Shown: positions 1-5,350 of the stretch, one piece after another
Layout: each line of letters opens with the position of its first letter
Numbering within the stretch: the stretch's first letter is position 1
From: JACQXX01 sp964639175
GTDB lineage: Bacteria > Acidobacteriota > Blastocatellia > Chloracidobacteriales > Chloracidobacteriaceae
Length of the DNA stretch: 5,350 nucleotides
Reading direction: 5' to 3'
NCBI GenBank assembly: GCA_964639175.1
Contig: CAZXCE010000604.1
Coordinates: 1 to 5,350 of the forward strand
Program-made: the position numbers and the translations under genes
Notes under the pieces: generated by a model
Databases searched by the model: none
What the model was told of the DNA's origin: nothing
Seen by the model: only the letters and a program-made list of their open reading frames with translations

Positions 1-9
1 ATTCTTCAT

Positions 10-14
10 TCCTT
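10..14 (-). promoter_or_regulatory. Possible ribosome binding site of the next gene, beyond the window
   Basis: The minus strand reads AAGGA, overlapping the coxC stop codon. It could serve a downstream gene whose start lies outside the window; an ATG at 9-7 is too close to it to be a convincing start. In related operons a small subunit IV gene follows coxC. Only twelve bases are visible, so this is weak. Confidence 0.25.
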
Positions 15-693
15 AGTGTCCGCCGCCCTTGTAGTGCAATCCAGTCAAATATAAGAGCGGGAACAGGAACACCCACACAATGTCAACAAAGTGCCAGTAC
101 AACCCGGCCATTTCCACTGGTGTGCTGTACTCGGGTGAAAACGTATCTTTCCAGGACATATACAAAATGGTGGCCAGAAGACCCATCCCCACGACCATGT
201 GGAGGGCGTGAATTCCAGTCATACAAAAGTACAGGAAGTGGAAGACGGGTTCGGTGGCGTCAACCCCGCCGTTCGGCAACTGATTGTAGACAAAATTTAA
301 CCCTGGCACTTTGTTGTGGTGATAGTGCTCAGTGTATTCAATCGCCTTAATTCCCATAAAGGCGGCACCAAGGATCATGGTCAAAACCAGAAATCCCATC
401 AACTTGCCTTTGTGGCCTTCCTGGGCAGCATGCACGGCCAGCGCCATCGTTAAACTGCTGCAAATCAGCACGATGGTATTGGTTAGCCCGAGTTTGATTC
501 CCAGTTCATAACTGCCAATCACAAACGTGTCGTGGTGATAGAACCGAAACAGGGAATATGCCAGGAATAACCCACCAAACAGGAGGACTTCAGTGGCCAG
601 AAACGACCACATCCCCAATGTGGCTGATTCATGCTGCTGTTCGGCGTCAGCAAAGTGGTGTAAGACCGCAAGTGAATTTGAATGAGTTGACAC
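13..693 (-). CDS. coxC: Cytochrome c oxidase subunit III, five-helix form
   Basis: This 226-residue integral subunit stabilises the CoxA core and supports sustained proton uptake. Five membrane helices are visible at about 29-48, 68-88, 98-118, 149-178 and 198-217. The two N-terminal helices of the longer seven-helix subunit III are absent, as is common in caa3 enzymes and the related bo3 quinol oxidases. Family landmarks are G-M-W-x-F-L-A-T-E with Glu35, F-x-G-I-K-x-I-E-Y (112-120), the G-I-H-A-L-H helix (160-165) and YWHFVDIVWVFLFPLLYL (199-216). The gene starts with GTG, three bases after the coxA stop, with AGGAG eight bases upstream. It ends with TAA twelve bases before the window edge. 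The closest alternative assignment, a quinol oxidase subunit III (CyoC), is excluded by the CuA- and heme c-bearing CoxB in the same operon. Confidence 0.96.
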   Translation of the reverse strand: MSTHSNSLAVLHHFADAEQQHESATLGMWSFLATEVLLFGGLFLAYSLFRFYHHDTFVIGSYELGIKLGLTNTIVLICSSLTMALAVHAAQEGHKGKLMGFLVLTMILGAAFMGIKAIEYTEHYHHNKVPGLNFVYNQLPNGGVDATEPVFHFLYFCMTGIHALHMVVGMGLLATILYMSWKDTFSPEYSTPVEMAGLYWHFVDIVWVFLFPLLYLTGLHYKGGGH

Positions 694-696
694 GGT

Positions 697-2388
697 TTAG
701 TCTCCTGTGGCACCAGTTTCAGATGGCATTCGATATCCAGGCAGTGGATCCTGGCCCGGAGCAAGCTGTGGCTCTTCGCCCATTGGATGCATGGGGTAGT
801 TGTATGCATCTTCGGTCACAACTGGGGTCTCAGCAAAATTGTCCCACGGCGGCGGGGAAGCAACCGTCCATTCCAACCCCTTGGCATTCCACGGGTTATC
901 CACCACTGGACCATATTTCAATGACCAGAATAGATAAAACAACGGCAGAATATACCCGACGGCCAGCACGGTTGACCCGGCGGTTGACAGTACATTCCAC
1001 ACCTGGAATTCAGGAGCGTAAATGTAATACCGACGAGGCATTCCGAGGTATCCGACCACAAACTGTGGGAAGAAGGTCAGAATAAACCCGATGAATACAA
1101 TCAATGCGCTCAACCGGCCCCAGCCCTCTGGGTACATTCGGCCAAACATCTTGGGCCACCAGTAATGAAGGCCGCCAAAGTAGGCCATCACCGCCCCTCC
1201 GACCATCACAAAATGGAAGTGGGCGATCACAAAATAGGTGTCGTGCAGATGTTGGTCCAATCCCATTGACGCCAGGAACAATCCAGTCAGTCCACCAATG
1301 ATAAACAGCCCGATAAACCCGATGGCATAGAGCATTGGGGTGTCAAAGGAAATCGAGCCTTTATAAAGGGTTGCCGTCCAGTTAAAAACCTTCACGCCGG
1401 ATGGAACTGCCACAAAGTAGGTGATAAACGAGAAAACCATTCCGGCATACACCGACATGGTAGACACAAACATATGGTGCCCCCACACCAGAAAGCCAAA
1501 GATGGCGATCATCATGGATGACACGGCAATAAACTTGTACCCAAAGGGTTTTTTGCGCGCAAACGCCGCGATCAATTCGCTCACCACGCCCAGACTCGGC
1601 AAAATCATGATGTAGACCGCCGGGTGGGAATAGAACCAGAACATGTGCTGGAACAACACCGGGTCACCACCGAGGGCTGGGTCAAAAATCCCGATTCCGG
1701 CAAAGCGTTCAGCCGCCAGCAAGACCATCGAGATGGCCAGAACCGGCGTTGCCAGAATCTGGATCAGGCTGGTGGCATAGAGTGCCCACACAAAGAGCGG
1801 CATCCGGAACCAGGTCAATCCTGGCGCCCGCATCTTGTGGGTGGTCACAATAAAGTTGAGCCCGGTCAGAATGGACGAAAATCCAAGGACAAACACCCCA
1901 AGCGTCGCCGCAATCACGTTGGTGTTGCTGTATTTGGTGCTATAGGGGGTATAGAGCGTCCAGCCCGTGTCTAACCCGCCAACCATAATGATCCACAGGA
2001 CATAGATCGCCCCAACAATAAAGATATACCAGCTCAGCAGGTTTATCTTGGGAAAGGCCAGATCCTTGGCCCCGATCATCAGCGGCAGAAGGAAGTTCCC
2101 GAGCGTCGCCGGAATTGACGGAATCAGGAAGAAAAAGATCATCACCACCCCATGCATGGTGAACATCTTGTTGTAGGTATCACCTTTTAAGAACTCTCCG
2201 TGGGGCGTGAGCAATTGCAACCGAATCACGAACGCAAAGAAACCGCCCAGGAAGAACATCAGGGTGATGGAAACCAGATACAGCAGGCCGATACGCTTAT
2301 GGTCGGTCGTGAGCAACCACGACTTCCAGCCAAAGCCTTCGTTTAAATAATGTTTTTCAGGAAATTTCACTGTTGCAGCAGGTGTCAT
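697..2388 (-). CDS. coxA: Cytochrome c oxidase subunit I, heme-copper catalytic subunit, A2 (YS) type
   Basis: This 563-residue catalytic subunit reduces O2 to water at the heme a3-CuB centre and pumps protons. About twelve membrane helices fill residues 30-490. The metal ligands are all present: His79 and His392 for heme a, His390 for heme a3, and His255, His304 and His305 for CuB, with Tyr259 as the cross-linked tyrosine. The active-site loop reads YSHPAVY (253-259): the Glu of the usual GHPEVY is replaced by Ala, and the Tyr-Ser pair takes over, which defines the A2 subtype known from Thermus and Rhodothermus caa3 enzymes. D-channel residues Asp109, Asn98 and Asn116 and the K-channel Lys333 (in SGVKVFNW) are kept. 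The C-terminus runs about 45 residues past the conserved SPPPWDNF segment, rich in Pro and acidic residues. The ATG start is preceded by GAGGA. It lies 16 bases after coxB and ends 3 bases before coxC. Confidence 0.98.
   Translation of the reverse strand: MTPAATVKFPEKHYLNEGFGWKSWLLTTDHKRIGLLYLVSITLMFFLGGFFAFVIRLQLLTPHGEFLKGDTYNKMFTMHGVVMIFFFLIPSIPATLGNFLLPLMIGAKDLAFPKINLLSWYIFIVGAIYVLWIIMVGGLDTGWTLYTPYSTKYSNTNVIAATLGVFVLGFSSILTGLNFIVTTHKMRAPGLTWFRMPLFVWALYATSLIQILATPVLAISMVLLAAERFAGIGIFDPALGGDPVLFQHMFWFYSHPAVYIMILPSLGVVSELIAAFARKKPFGYKFIAVSSMMIAIFGFLVWGHHMFVSTMSVYAGMVFSFITYFVAVPSGVKVFNWTATLYKGSISFDTPMLYAIGFIGLFIIGGLTGLFLASMGLDQHLHDTYFVIAHFHFVMVGGAVMAYFGGLHYWWPKMFGRMYPEGWGRLSALIVFIGFILTFFPQFVVGYLGMPRRYYIYAPEFQVWNVLSTAGSTVLAVGYILPLFYLFWSLKYGPVVDNPWNAKGLEWTVASPPPWDNFAETPVVTEDAYNYPMHPMGEEPQLAPGQDPLPGYRMPSETGATGD
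702..706 (-). promoter_or_regulatory. Ribosome binding site supporting the GTG start of coxC
   Basis: The minus strand reads AGGAG eight bases before the GTG at 693 and lies within the last codons of coxA. It supports the GTG start over internal Met codons such as Met28, which would cut into the first membrane helix region. Confidence 0.65.
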
Positions 2389-2394
2389 AGCGAT

Positions 2395-2399
2395 TCCTC
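2395..2399 (-). promoter_or_regulatory. Ribosome binding site for coxA
   Basis: The minus strand reads GAGGA six bases before the ATG at 2388, inside the 16-base gap between coxB and coxA. It supports the chosen start of coxA. Confidence 0.65.
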
Positions 2400-2404
2400 A
2401 CACC

Positions 2405-3541
2405 TCATTCCTTCTTTGATGGTTGTGTCTCTGACGACTGGGGGGCTTTGGGAGCTTCAGCGGCACTGGTTGGAGCTTTCGGGGCGGGAACACCGGTGGC
2501 AGGCGTCTGATTGGCCTGTCCAGCTTTATATGGTAGTGAACCATCCGGATTGCCCCCAGCGGGATAGGGCTGAACCCCAGTTGGGTTCGAAACTGGCGGC
2601 ATCTGGTCAAAACCACTGCCCATGGCCCGAATGTAGGCTACCAGAAGTTGGATTTCCTCTTCGGTGAGCTGCCCCTCATAGCTCGGCATGATGTTGGCAT
2701 ACCCGGCGGCAATTTTGGCGTTTGGTTTGTAAATTGACTCACGGATGTAGTTTTCATCCACCATCACCTGTTCACCGCTTTCAAGCGTGATCGGCTTGCG
2801 GTAGAGATTGTTCAGATAGGGTGCCCGCGCCTGGGCATTGCCGGTGTGGCACGCATTGCAGGCAAGTTTGTTGAACAACTCCTGACCCCGAATGGCCATT
2901 GATCCTTGTGAGTTTGAGATCAGCCATTTTTCATAGTCCTGCGGCTCCATCACAATCACGCTGCCAATCATTCCAGCGTGTTCGGTCCCGCAATATTGTG
3001 AACAGAACAAATGAAACGTGCCGGTTTTGGTGGCTTCAAACCACGTGTAACTCGTCTTTTTTGGCAGCACATCCATGTGGATTCGGAAGGCTGGAACAAA
3101 AAAACTGTGAATGACATCTTCCGACGACATCACCAGCCTCACCGGTCGGCCCAATGGAACGTGCAACTGGTTGATCTCACGTTGCCCATCCAGGTGCTGA
3201 AACTTCCACATCCATTGTTTCCCGGTGACATACACATCGAGGGTGTTTTTGGGAATGGTTGTGTGTTTAAAGAAAATGATGGCTGACCAGTAAAACATCA
3301 CCATGAAGACAAAGAACGGCACAATGGTCCATCCCCACTCAGCCCAGGGCGATTCGTGGGACTCAATGGCCAGTTGCCCTTCATACCGACGGCGATATTT
3401 TATGGCAAACACCGTTATGCAAATCATGATGGTCAGGCCCACACCACCGCACACCGCCAGCATGAAAAAGTAAAAGTAGTCAATTTCGGCGGCAGCCGTT
3501 GAGGCCTGTTCTGGGAAAAATGGAGGAAGTAAGAAAGCCAC
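2405..3541 (-). CDS. coxB: Cytochrome c oxidase subunit II with fused cytochrome c domain (caa3 type)
   Basis: This 378-residue electron-entry subunit accepts electrons and passes them to heme a of CoxA. Two membrane helices lie at about 24-48 and 72-92. The cupredoxin domain follows, with the aromatic QWMWKFQH stretch (109-116) and a complete set of CuA side-chain ligands: His145, Cys180, Cys184, His188 and Met191 in CSQYCGTEHAGM. The position usually held by Glu, whose backbone carbonyl binds copper, is Gln182. A c-type heme domain covers about 216-308, with C228-N-A-C-H232 for heme attachment and Met285 (IMPSYEG) as the likely axial ligand. This fusion defines caa3-type oxidases. A Pro/Ala/Lys-rich tail (about 313-378) is probably disordered. 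The start is GTG, backed by a GAGG eight bases upstream and by the PEQAS N-terminus as I recall it from this family. No separate signal peptide is evident beyond the first helix. Confidence 0.96.
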   Translation of the reverse strand: MAFLLPPFFPEQASTAAAEIDYFYFFMLAVCGGVGLTIMICITVFAIKYRRRYEGQLAIESHESPWAEWGWTIVPFFVFMVMFYWSAIIFFKHTTIPKNTLDVYVTGKQWMWKFQHLDGQREINQLHVPLGRPVRLVMSSEDVIHSFFVPAFRIHMDVLPKKTSYTWFEATKTGTFHLFCSQYCGTEHAGMIGSVIVMEPQDYEKWLISNSQGSMAIRGQELFNKLACNACHTGNAQARAPYLNNLYRKPITLESGEQVMVDENYIRESIYKPNAKIAAGYANIMPSYEGQLTEEEIQLLVAYIRAMGSGFDQMPPVSNPTGVQPYPAGGNPDGSLPYKAGQANQTPATGVPAPKAPTSAAEAPKAPQSSETQPSKKE

Positions 3542-3545
3542 TGAC

Positions 3546-4391
3546 TTAACCTCGCTGTTCTGATGTATTGTGACCGAGTCGCTCTGATCGAAGCATCATC
3601 CCAAGGAAGAACCCGAGGGCGACGACGGTTACCACTGCACTGATTTTCAAGAGATTCAGTACAACCGGGGTATATTTTCCAGTTCCCGGGTCATAGTGAA
3701 AGCAGTATGGTGAGGAGGCTGGCACCAATGTTCCGACTCGACCCGCCTGGGCAGTTGAAAGCGCTTGAGTGACAGTTTCGGCTGGGTATTCCATGCCGAA
3801 GAAATAGCGTGAAATTTTCCCCTGAGGGGTGGCGATGATGATGCCGCCGGAATGGGCAAACCCTTGTTTTTCTTCATTCCAAATGTACTGAAATCCGAGG
3901 GCTTTCATCAAAGATTCGATTGCCGGTTGCCGTCCGGTCAAGAAATGCCAGCCGGGATCACTTCCAGGACGTCCATACCGTTTGATAAACCCCCGACGCT
4001 GACCAAACGCAGTTGCGGTTGTTTCGCGCGGGTCAATGGTGACCACCAGAACTGTAAAGTCCTGGCCGACACCCGGTTTGACGTCTGTCAGGCTCCGAAT
4101 CAAACCATTGAGCACGTTCAGACTCAAAAACTGACATTTCAACAACACCGGAACAATGATGACCGGCTGAGTGGTGAAATACTGGCCGAGTTTGACCGGC
4201 AATCCGTTTTCGTCAAAGAACTCAAGGTCAAGCGGAAGTTGCTCGCCGTTGTGTTGTTCAATTCTAATTTGCTTGAGGAGTTCAACCGACGAAGTTGAAG
4301 TCGGCGGCGAACCGGTTGATGATTGGCTGGCCTGTGCAGGCAATCCCCACACCACCAGTGTCAAAAAAACCCAAATGAAATACTTCTTCAT
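3546..4391 (-). CDS. SCO1/SenC-family protein (copper chaperone-like) with incomplete CxxxC motif
   Basis: This 281-residue protein has an N-terminal signal peptide (MKKYFIWVFLTLVVWGLPAQA, likely cleavage near residue 21-22). A thioredoxin-like SCO domain spans roughly 50-215, and a C-terminal membrane helix lies at about 245-266, so the domain should face the periplasm. SCO-like landmarks are VLNGL (93-97), TIDPRET (118-124), GRPG..GWHFLTG (140-153), FAHSGGI with the putative copper-ligand His180, and CFHYDP (230-235). SCO proteins normally bind copper through CxxxC plus this His and help assemble the CuA site of CoxB, which is the next gene. Here the CxxxC segment reads C86-Q-F-L-S90, so the second Cys is missing. 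Copper transfer by the usual mechanism is therefore doubtful; a redox, scaffold or altered metal role is possible. The ATG overlaps the previous stop by one base (TAATG) with no clear ribosome binding site, pointing to translational coupling. Confidence 0.88.
   Translation of the reverse strand: MKKYFIWVFLTLVVWGLPAQASQSSTGSPPTSTSSVELLKQIRIEQHNGEQLPLDLEFFDENGLPVKLGQYFTTQPVIIVPVLLKCQFLSLNVLNGLIRSLTDVKPGVGQDFTVLVVTIDPRETTATAFGQRRGFIKRYGRPGSDPGWHFLTGRQPAIESLMKALGFQYIWNEEKQGFAHSGGIIIATPQGKISRYFFGMEYPAETVTQALSTAQAGRVGTLVPASSPYCFHYDPGTGKYTPVVLNLLKISAVVTVVALGFFLGMMLRSERLGHNTSEQRG
3550..3553 (-). promoter_or_regulatory. Ribosome binding site supporting the GTG start of coxB
   Basis: The minus strand reads GAGG directly before the SCO stop codon, eight bases from the GTG at 3541. 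It supports a GTG start and a very short (4-base) gap between the SCO and coxB genes. Confidence 0.6.
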
Positions 4392-4957
4392 TAGTGTGTT
4401 ACGGCTGGCGGAGGCGCCGGGGTCGTGCCAGATGCTGACGACGCAGCCGTCGCCGGCGGTGTCGCTGGCGCCGCAGTTGAGGCAGTCGCTGGTGCGCCAC
4501 TCCCTAATGCCGGAGCACCAGTCGTTGCTTTGCTAAAGTCATAGCCCTTCTTCAACATGTGGGCCATGGCATCATCTATCGGGATTTTGGCGACCTGTTT
4601 GTCTTTGTCTACCCAGCCGTATTTTTTCAAATACTCAGTCTCTTCATTTTTCCAGCTCTGCACTTCCTGAACATCCGAAATCGGATTCAGCTTCTGGTTG
4701 GCCTGAAGTTTGGGCTGGTTGTCGCGTTCCAGATACTTCATGTTTGCCTTGTCCGCATCCGGGAGGTTGGTGATATTGGTCGGGGTCGGAGTTGGCAGAA
4801 AGTGGTGGTACCAGGTGGTAAACACCAGTGGTCCAATGATGCCAAAGAACACAAACACACCGGTCACTTTGATCACGGCACCGATATTGGTATCTTTTGG
4901 CTCATAGTTTACTTCGGGATTCTTTTCCACTTTGCCGTGGTGTTCAGTGCTGTGCAT
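4391..4957 (-). CDS. Single-helix membrane protein of the ACIII/caa3 oxidase operon, function unknown
   Basis: This 188-residue protein has no named function that I can assign. It has a short charged, His-rich N-terminus, a Y-E-P-K-D motif at residues 18-22, one membrane helix at about 26-49, and a soluble domain at about 60-140. A low-complexity Ala/Pro/Thr/Ser tail runs from about 144 to 188. The soluble domain ends in KKYGWVDKDKQVAKIPIDDAM (residues 111-131, last residue included in the motif), and the YGWVD and IPI-D-AM elements recall small uncharacterised proteins found in the same place in other ACIII/oxidase clusters. Its position between the ACIII and oxidase genes suggests an accessory or assembly subunit, but that is inference. 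Its start is fixed by a GGAGG nine bases upstream, and its TAA shares one base with the next ATG. Confidence 0.8.
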   Translation of the reverse strand: MHSTEHHGKVEKNPEVNYEPKDTNIGAVIKVTGVFVFFGIIGPLVFTTWYHHFLPTPTPTNITNLPDADKANMKYLERDNQPKLQANQKLNPISDVQEVQSWKNEETEYLKKYGWVDKDKQVAKIPIDDAMAHMLKKGYDFSKATTGAPALGSGAPATASTAAPATPPATAASSASGTTPAPPPAVTH

Positions 4958-5350
4958 GGTGCAATGCCTCCAAATTCGGATCGTACTCGGGCAGGAGCGG
5001 GGTCTGCTTGAGATTCCAGATGAAGTACACCACCCAGACTCCTAAAAATCCCGCGCCGGCTGCAAAATCAAACACGTTGAAGTGCCAGTGCCCGTGGTCA
5101 TACGATGGCGAGATCAACCACGTGATGTCGACCAGCCGCATCACCAGAAGCAATCCAGCAACCCAAATCAACCGCTTGCCATACTTCTTGATGTCTTTCA
5201 TCAACAACATAAAGAACGGCAGGAAAAAGTGGAGCACAATCAAGGCGCTGGCAATGACACCCCAGGCACCGTGCATGCGGTGGAGGTACCAGGGAACTTC
5301 TTCGCGCAGGTTACCGGACCAGGTGATCAAAAACTGGGAGAAGGAGCAAT
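4944..5350 (-). CDS. actF: ActF-like quinone-binding membrane subunit of alternative complex III (C-terminal part, cut by window edge)
   Basis: This is the C-terminal 134 codons of a polytopic membrane protein; the reading frame stays open to base 5350, so the true start lies outside the window. A TTG at 5330 is internal, because the conserved stretch FSQFLITWSGNL continues upstream of it. That motif, followed by EEVPWYLHR and an H-G-A-W-G helix start, is typical as I recall it of ActF, the second NrfD/PsrC-like integral subunit of alternative complex III, which oxidises quinol in the cytoplasmic membrane. Three membrane helices are visible: one starting at GAWGVIASALIV, one around RLIWVAGLLLVMRLVD, and one near the end (FDFAAGAGFLGVWVVYF). 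The paralogue ActC is the main alternative, but the position directly before SCO-coxBAC favours ActF. The stop (TGA) overlaps the next gene by 14 bases, suggesting coupled translation. Confidence 0.85.
   Translation of the reverse strand, partial: CSFSQFLITWSGNLREEVPWYLHRMHGAWGVIASALIVLHFFLPFFMLLMKDIKKYGKRLIWVAGLLLVMRLVDITWLISPSYDHGHWHFNVFDFAAGAGFLGVWVVYFIWNLKQTPLLPEYDPNLEALHHAQH
4967..4971 (-). promoter_or_regulatory. Ribosome binding site for the 188-residue membrane protein
   Basis: On the minus strand this reads GGAGG, nine bases before the ATG at 4957. It lies inside the end of the ActF-like coding region and supports that ATG as the start despite the 14-base gene overlap. Confidence 0.7.

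Noticed and set aside
519..809. Minus-strand open frame spanning the coxA-coxC junction in another frame
   Set aside because: It partly echoes coxC out of frame (LKSSCLVGYSWHIPCFGS) and lacks the family motifs, which are intact in the coxC frame; no frameshift is needed.
558..1085. Plus-strand open frame of 175 codons opposite coxA and coxC
   Set aside because: It lies fully antisense to highly conserved oxidase genes and its Arg/Pro/Thr-rich translation resembles no family.
1624..1974. Plus-strand open frame of 116 codons opposite coxA
   Set aside because: It is antisense to the conserved catalytic core and has a composition typical of a shadow frame.
3852..4298. Plus-strand open frame of 148 codons opposite the SCO-like gene
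   Set aside because: It is antisense to a gene with clear SCO landmarks, signal peptide and anchor.
4559..5011. Plus-strand open frame of 150 codons with hydrophobic stretches opposite the small membrane protein and the ActF-like end
   Set aside because: It is antisense to two genes with clear family motifs or a good start signal; the hydrophobic look comes from complementing coding sequence, and no recognisable motif is present.
4944..5330. TTG at 5330 as the true start of a 128-residue protein
   Set aside because: The conserved FSQFLITWSGNL motif continues upstream in frame to the window edge, so this is the end of a longer ActF-like protein.
1..5350. CRISPR arrays, insertion sequences, tRNA or rRNA genes
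   Set aside because: No direct repeat array, transposase, inverted-repeat ends or RNA gene was noticed by eye; nearly every base is in oxidase-operon coding sequence.

Overview
The window is a solid block of co-oriented genes on the minus strand, covering the end of an alternative complex III (ACIII) locus and most of a caa3-type cytochrome c oxidase operon. All coordinates are on the + strand, so transcription runs from the high end (5350) to the low end (1). The gene order (ActF-like subunit, small anchored protein, SCO-family protein, coxB with a fused cytochrome c, coxA, coxC) is the classic ACIII/caa3 arrangement. It is known from Acidobacteriota, Bacteroidota/Rhodothermota, Myxococcota and Planctomycetota. 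Protein style, moderate base composition and the small anchored protein between actF and SCO make me favour an acidobacterium-like aerobic heterotroph, but the phylum call is an inference.

Layout in transcription order: (1) 5350-4944, the C-terminal 134 codons of an ActF-like quinol:cytochrome c/electron-acceptor oxidoreductase membrane subunit, cut by the window edge. (2) 4957-4391, a 188-residue single-helix membrane protein of unknown function with an Ala/Pro/Thr-rich tail. (3) 4391-3546, a SCO/SenC-like copper chaperone with signal peptide and C-terminal anchor. (4) 3541-2405, CoxB with CuA site and fused c-type heme domain. (5) 2388-697, CoxA, the heme-copper catalytic subunit of the A2 ('YS') subtype. 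(6) 693-13, CoxC, the short five-helix form. The last 12 bases (12-1) follow the coxC stop and probably lead into the next gene, commonly a small subunit IV, which is not visible.

The genes are packed with 14-base and 1-base overlaps or gaps of 3-16 bases. There is no room for internal promoters or terminators in the gaps, so this looks like one polycistronic message starting upstream of the window. Functionally, ACIII oxidises membrane quinol and passes electrons, probably through the cytochrome c domain of CoxB, to CuA, heme a and the heme a3-CuB site, where O2 is reduced to water with proton pumping. The SCO-like protein would normally help assemble CuA.

Most of the window is conventional. 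The main oddity is the SCO-like protein: its copper-binding CxxxC motif reads C-Q-F-L-S, so the second cysteine is gone although the His ligand and the rest of the fold are kept. The 188-residue protein is the least understood gene here.
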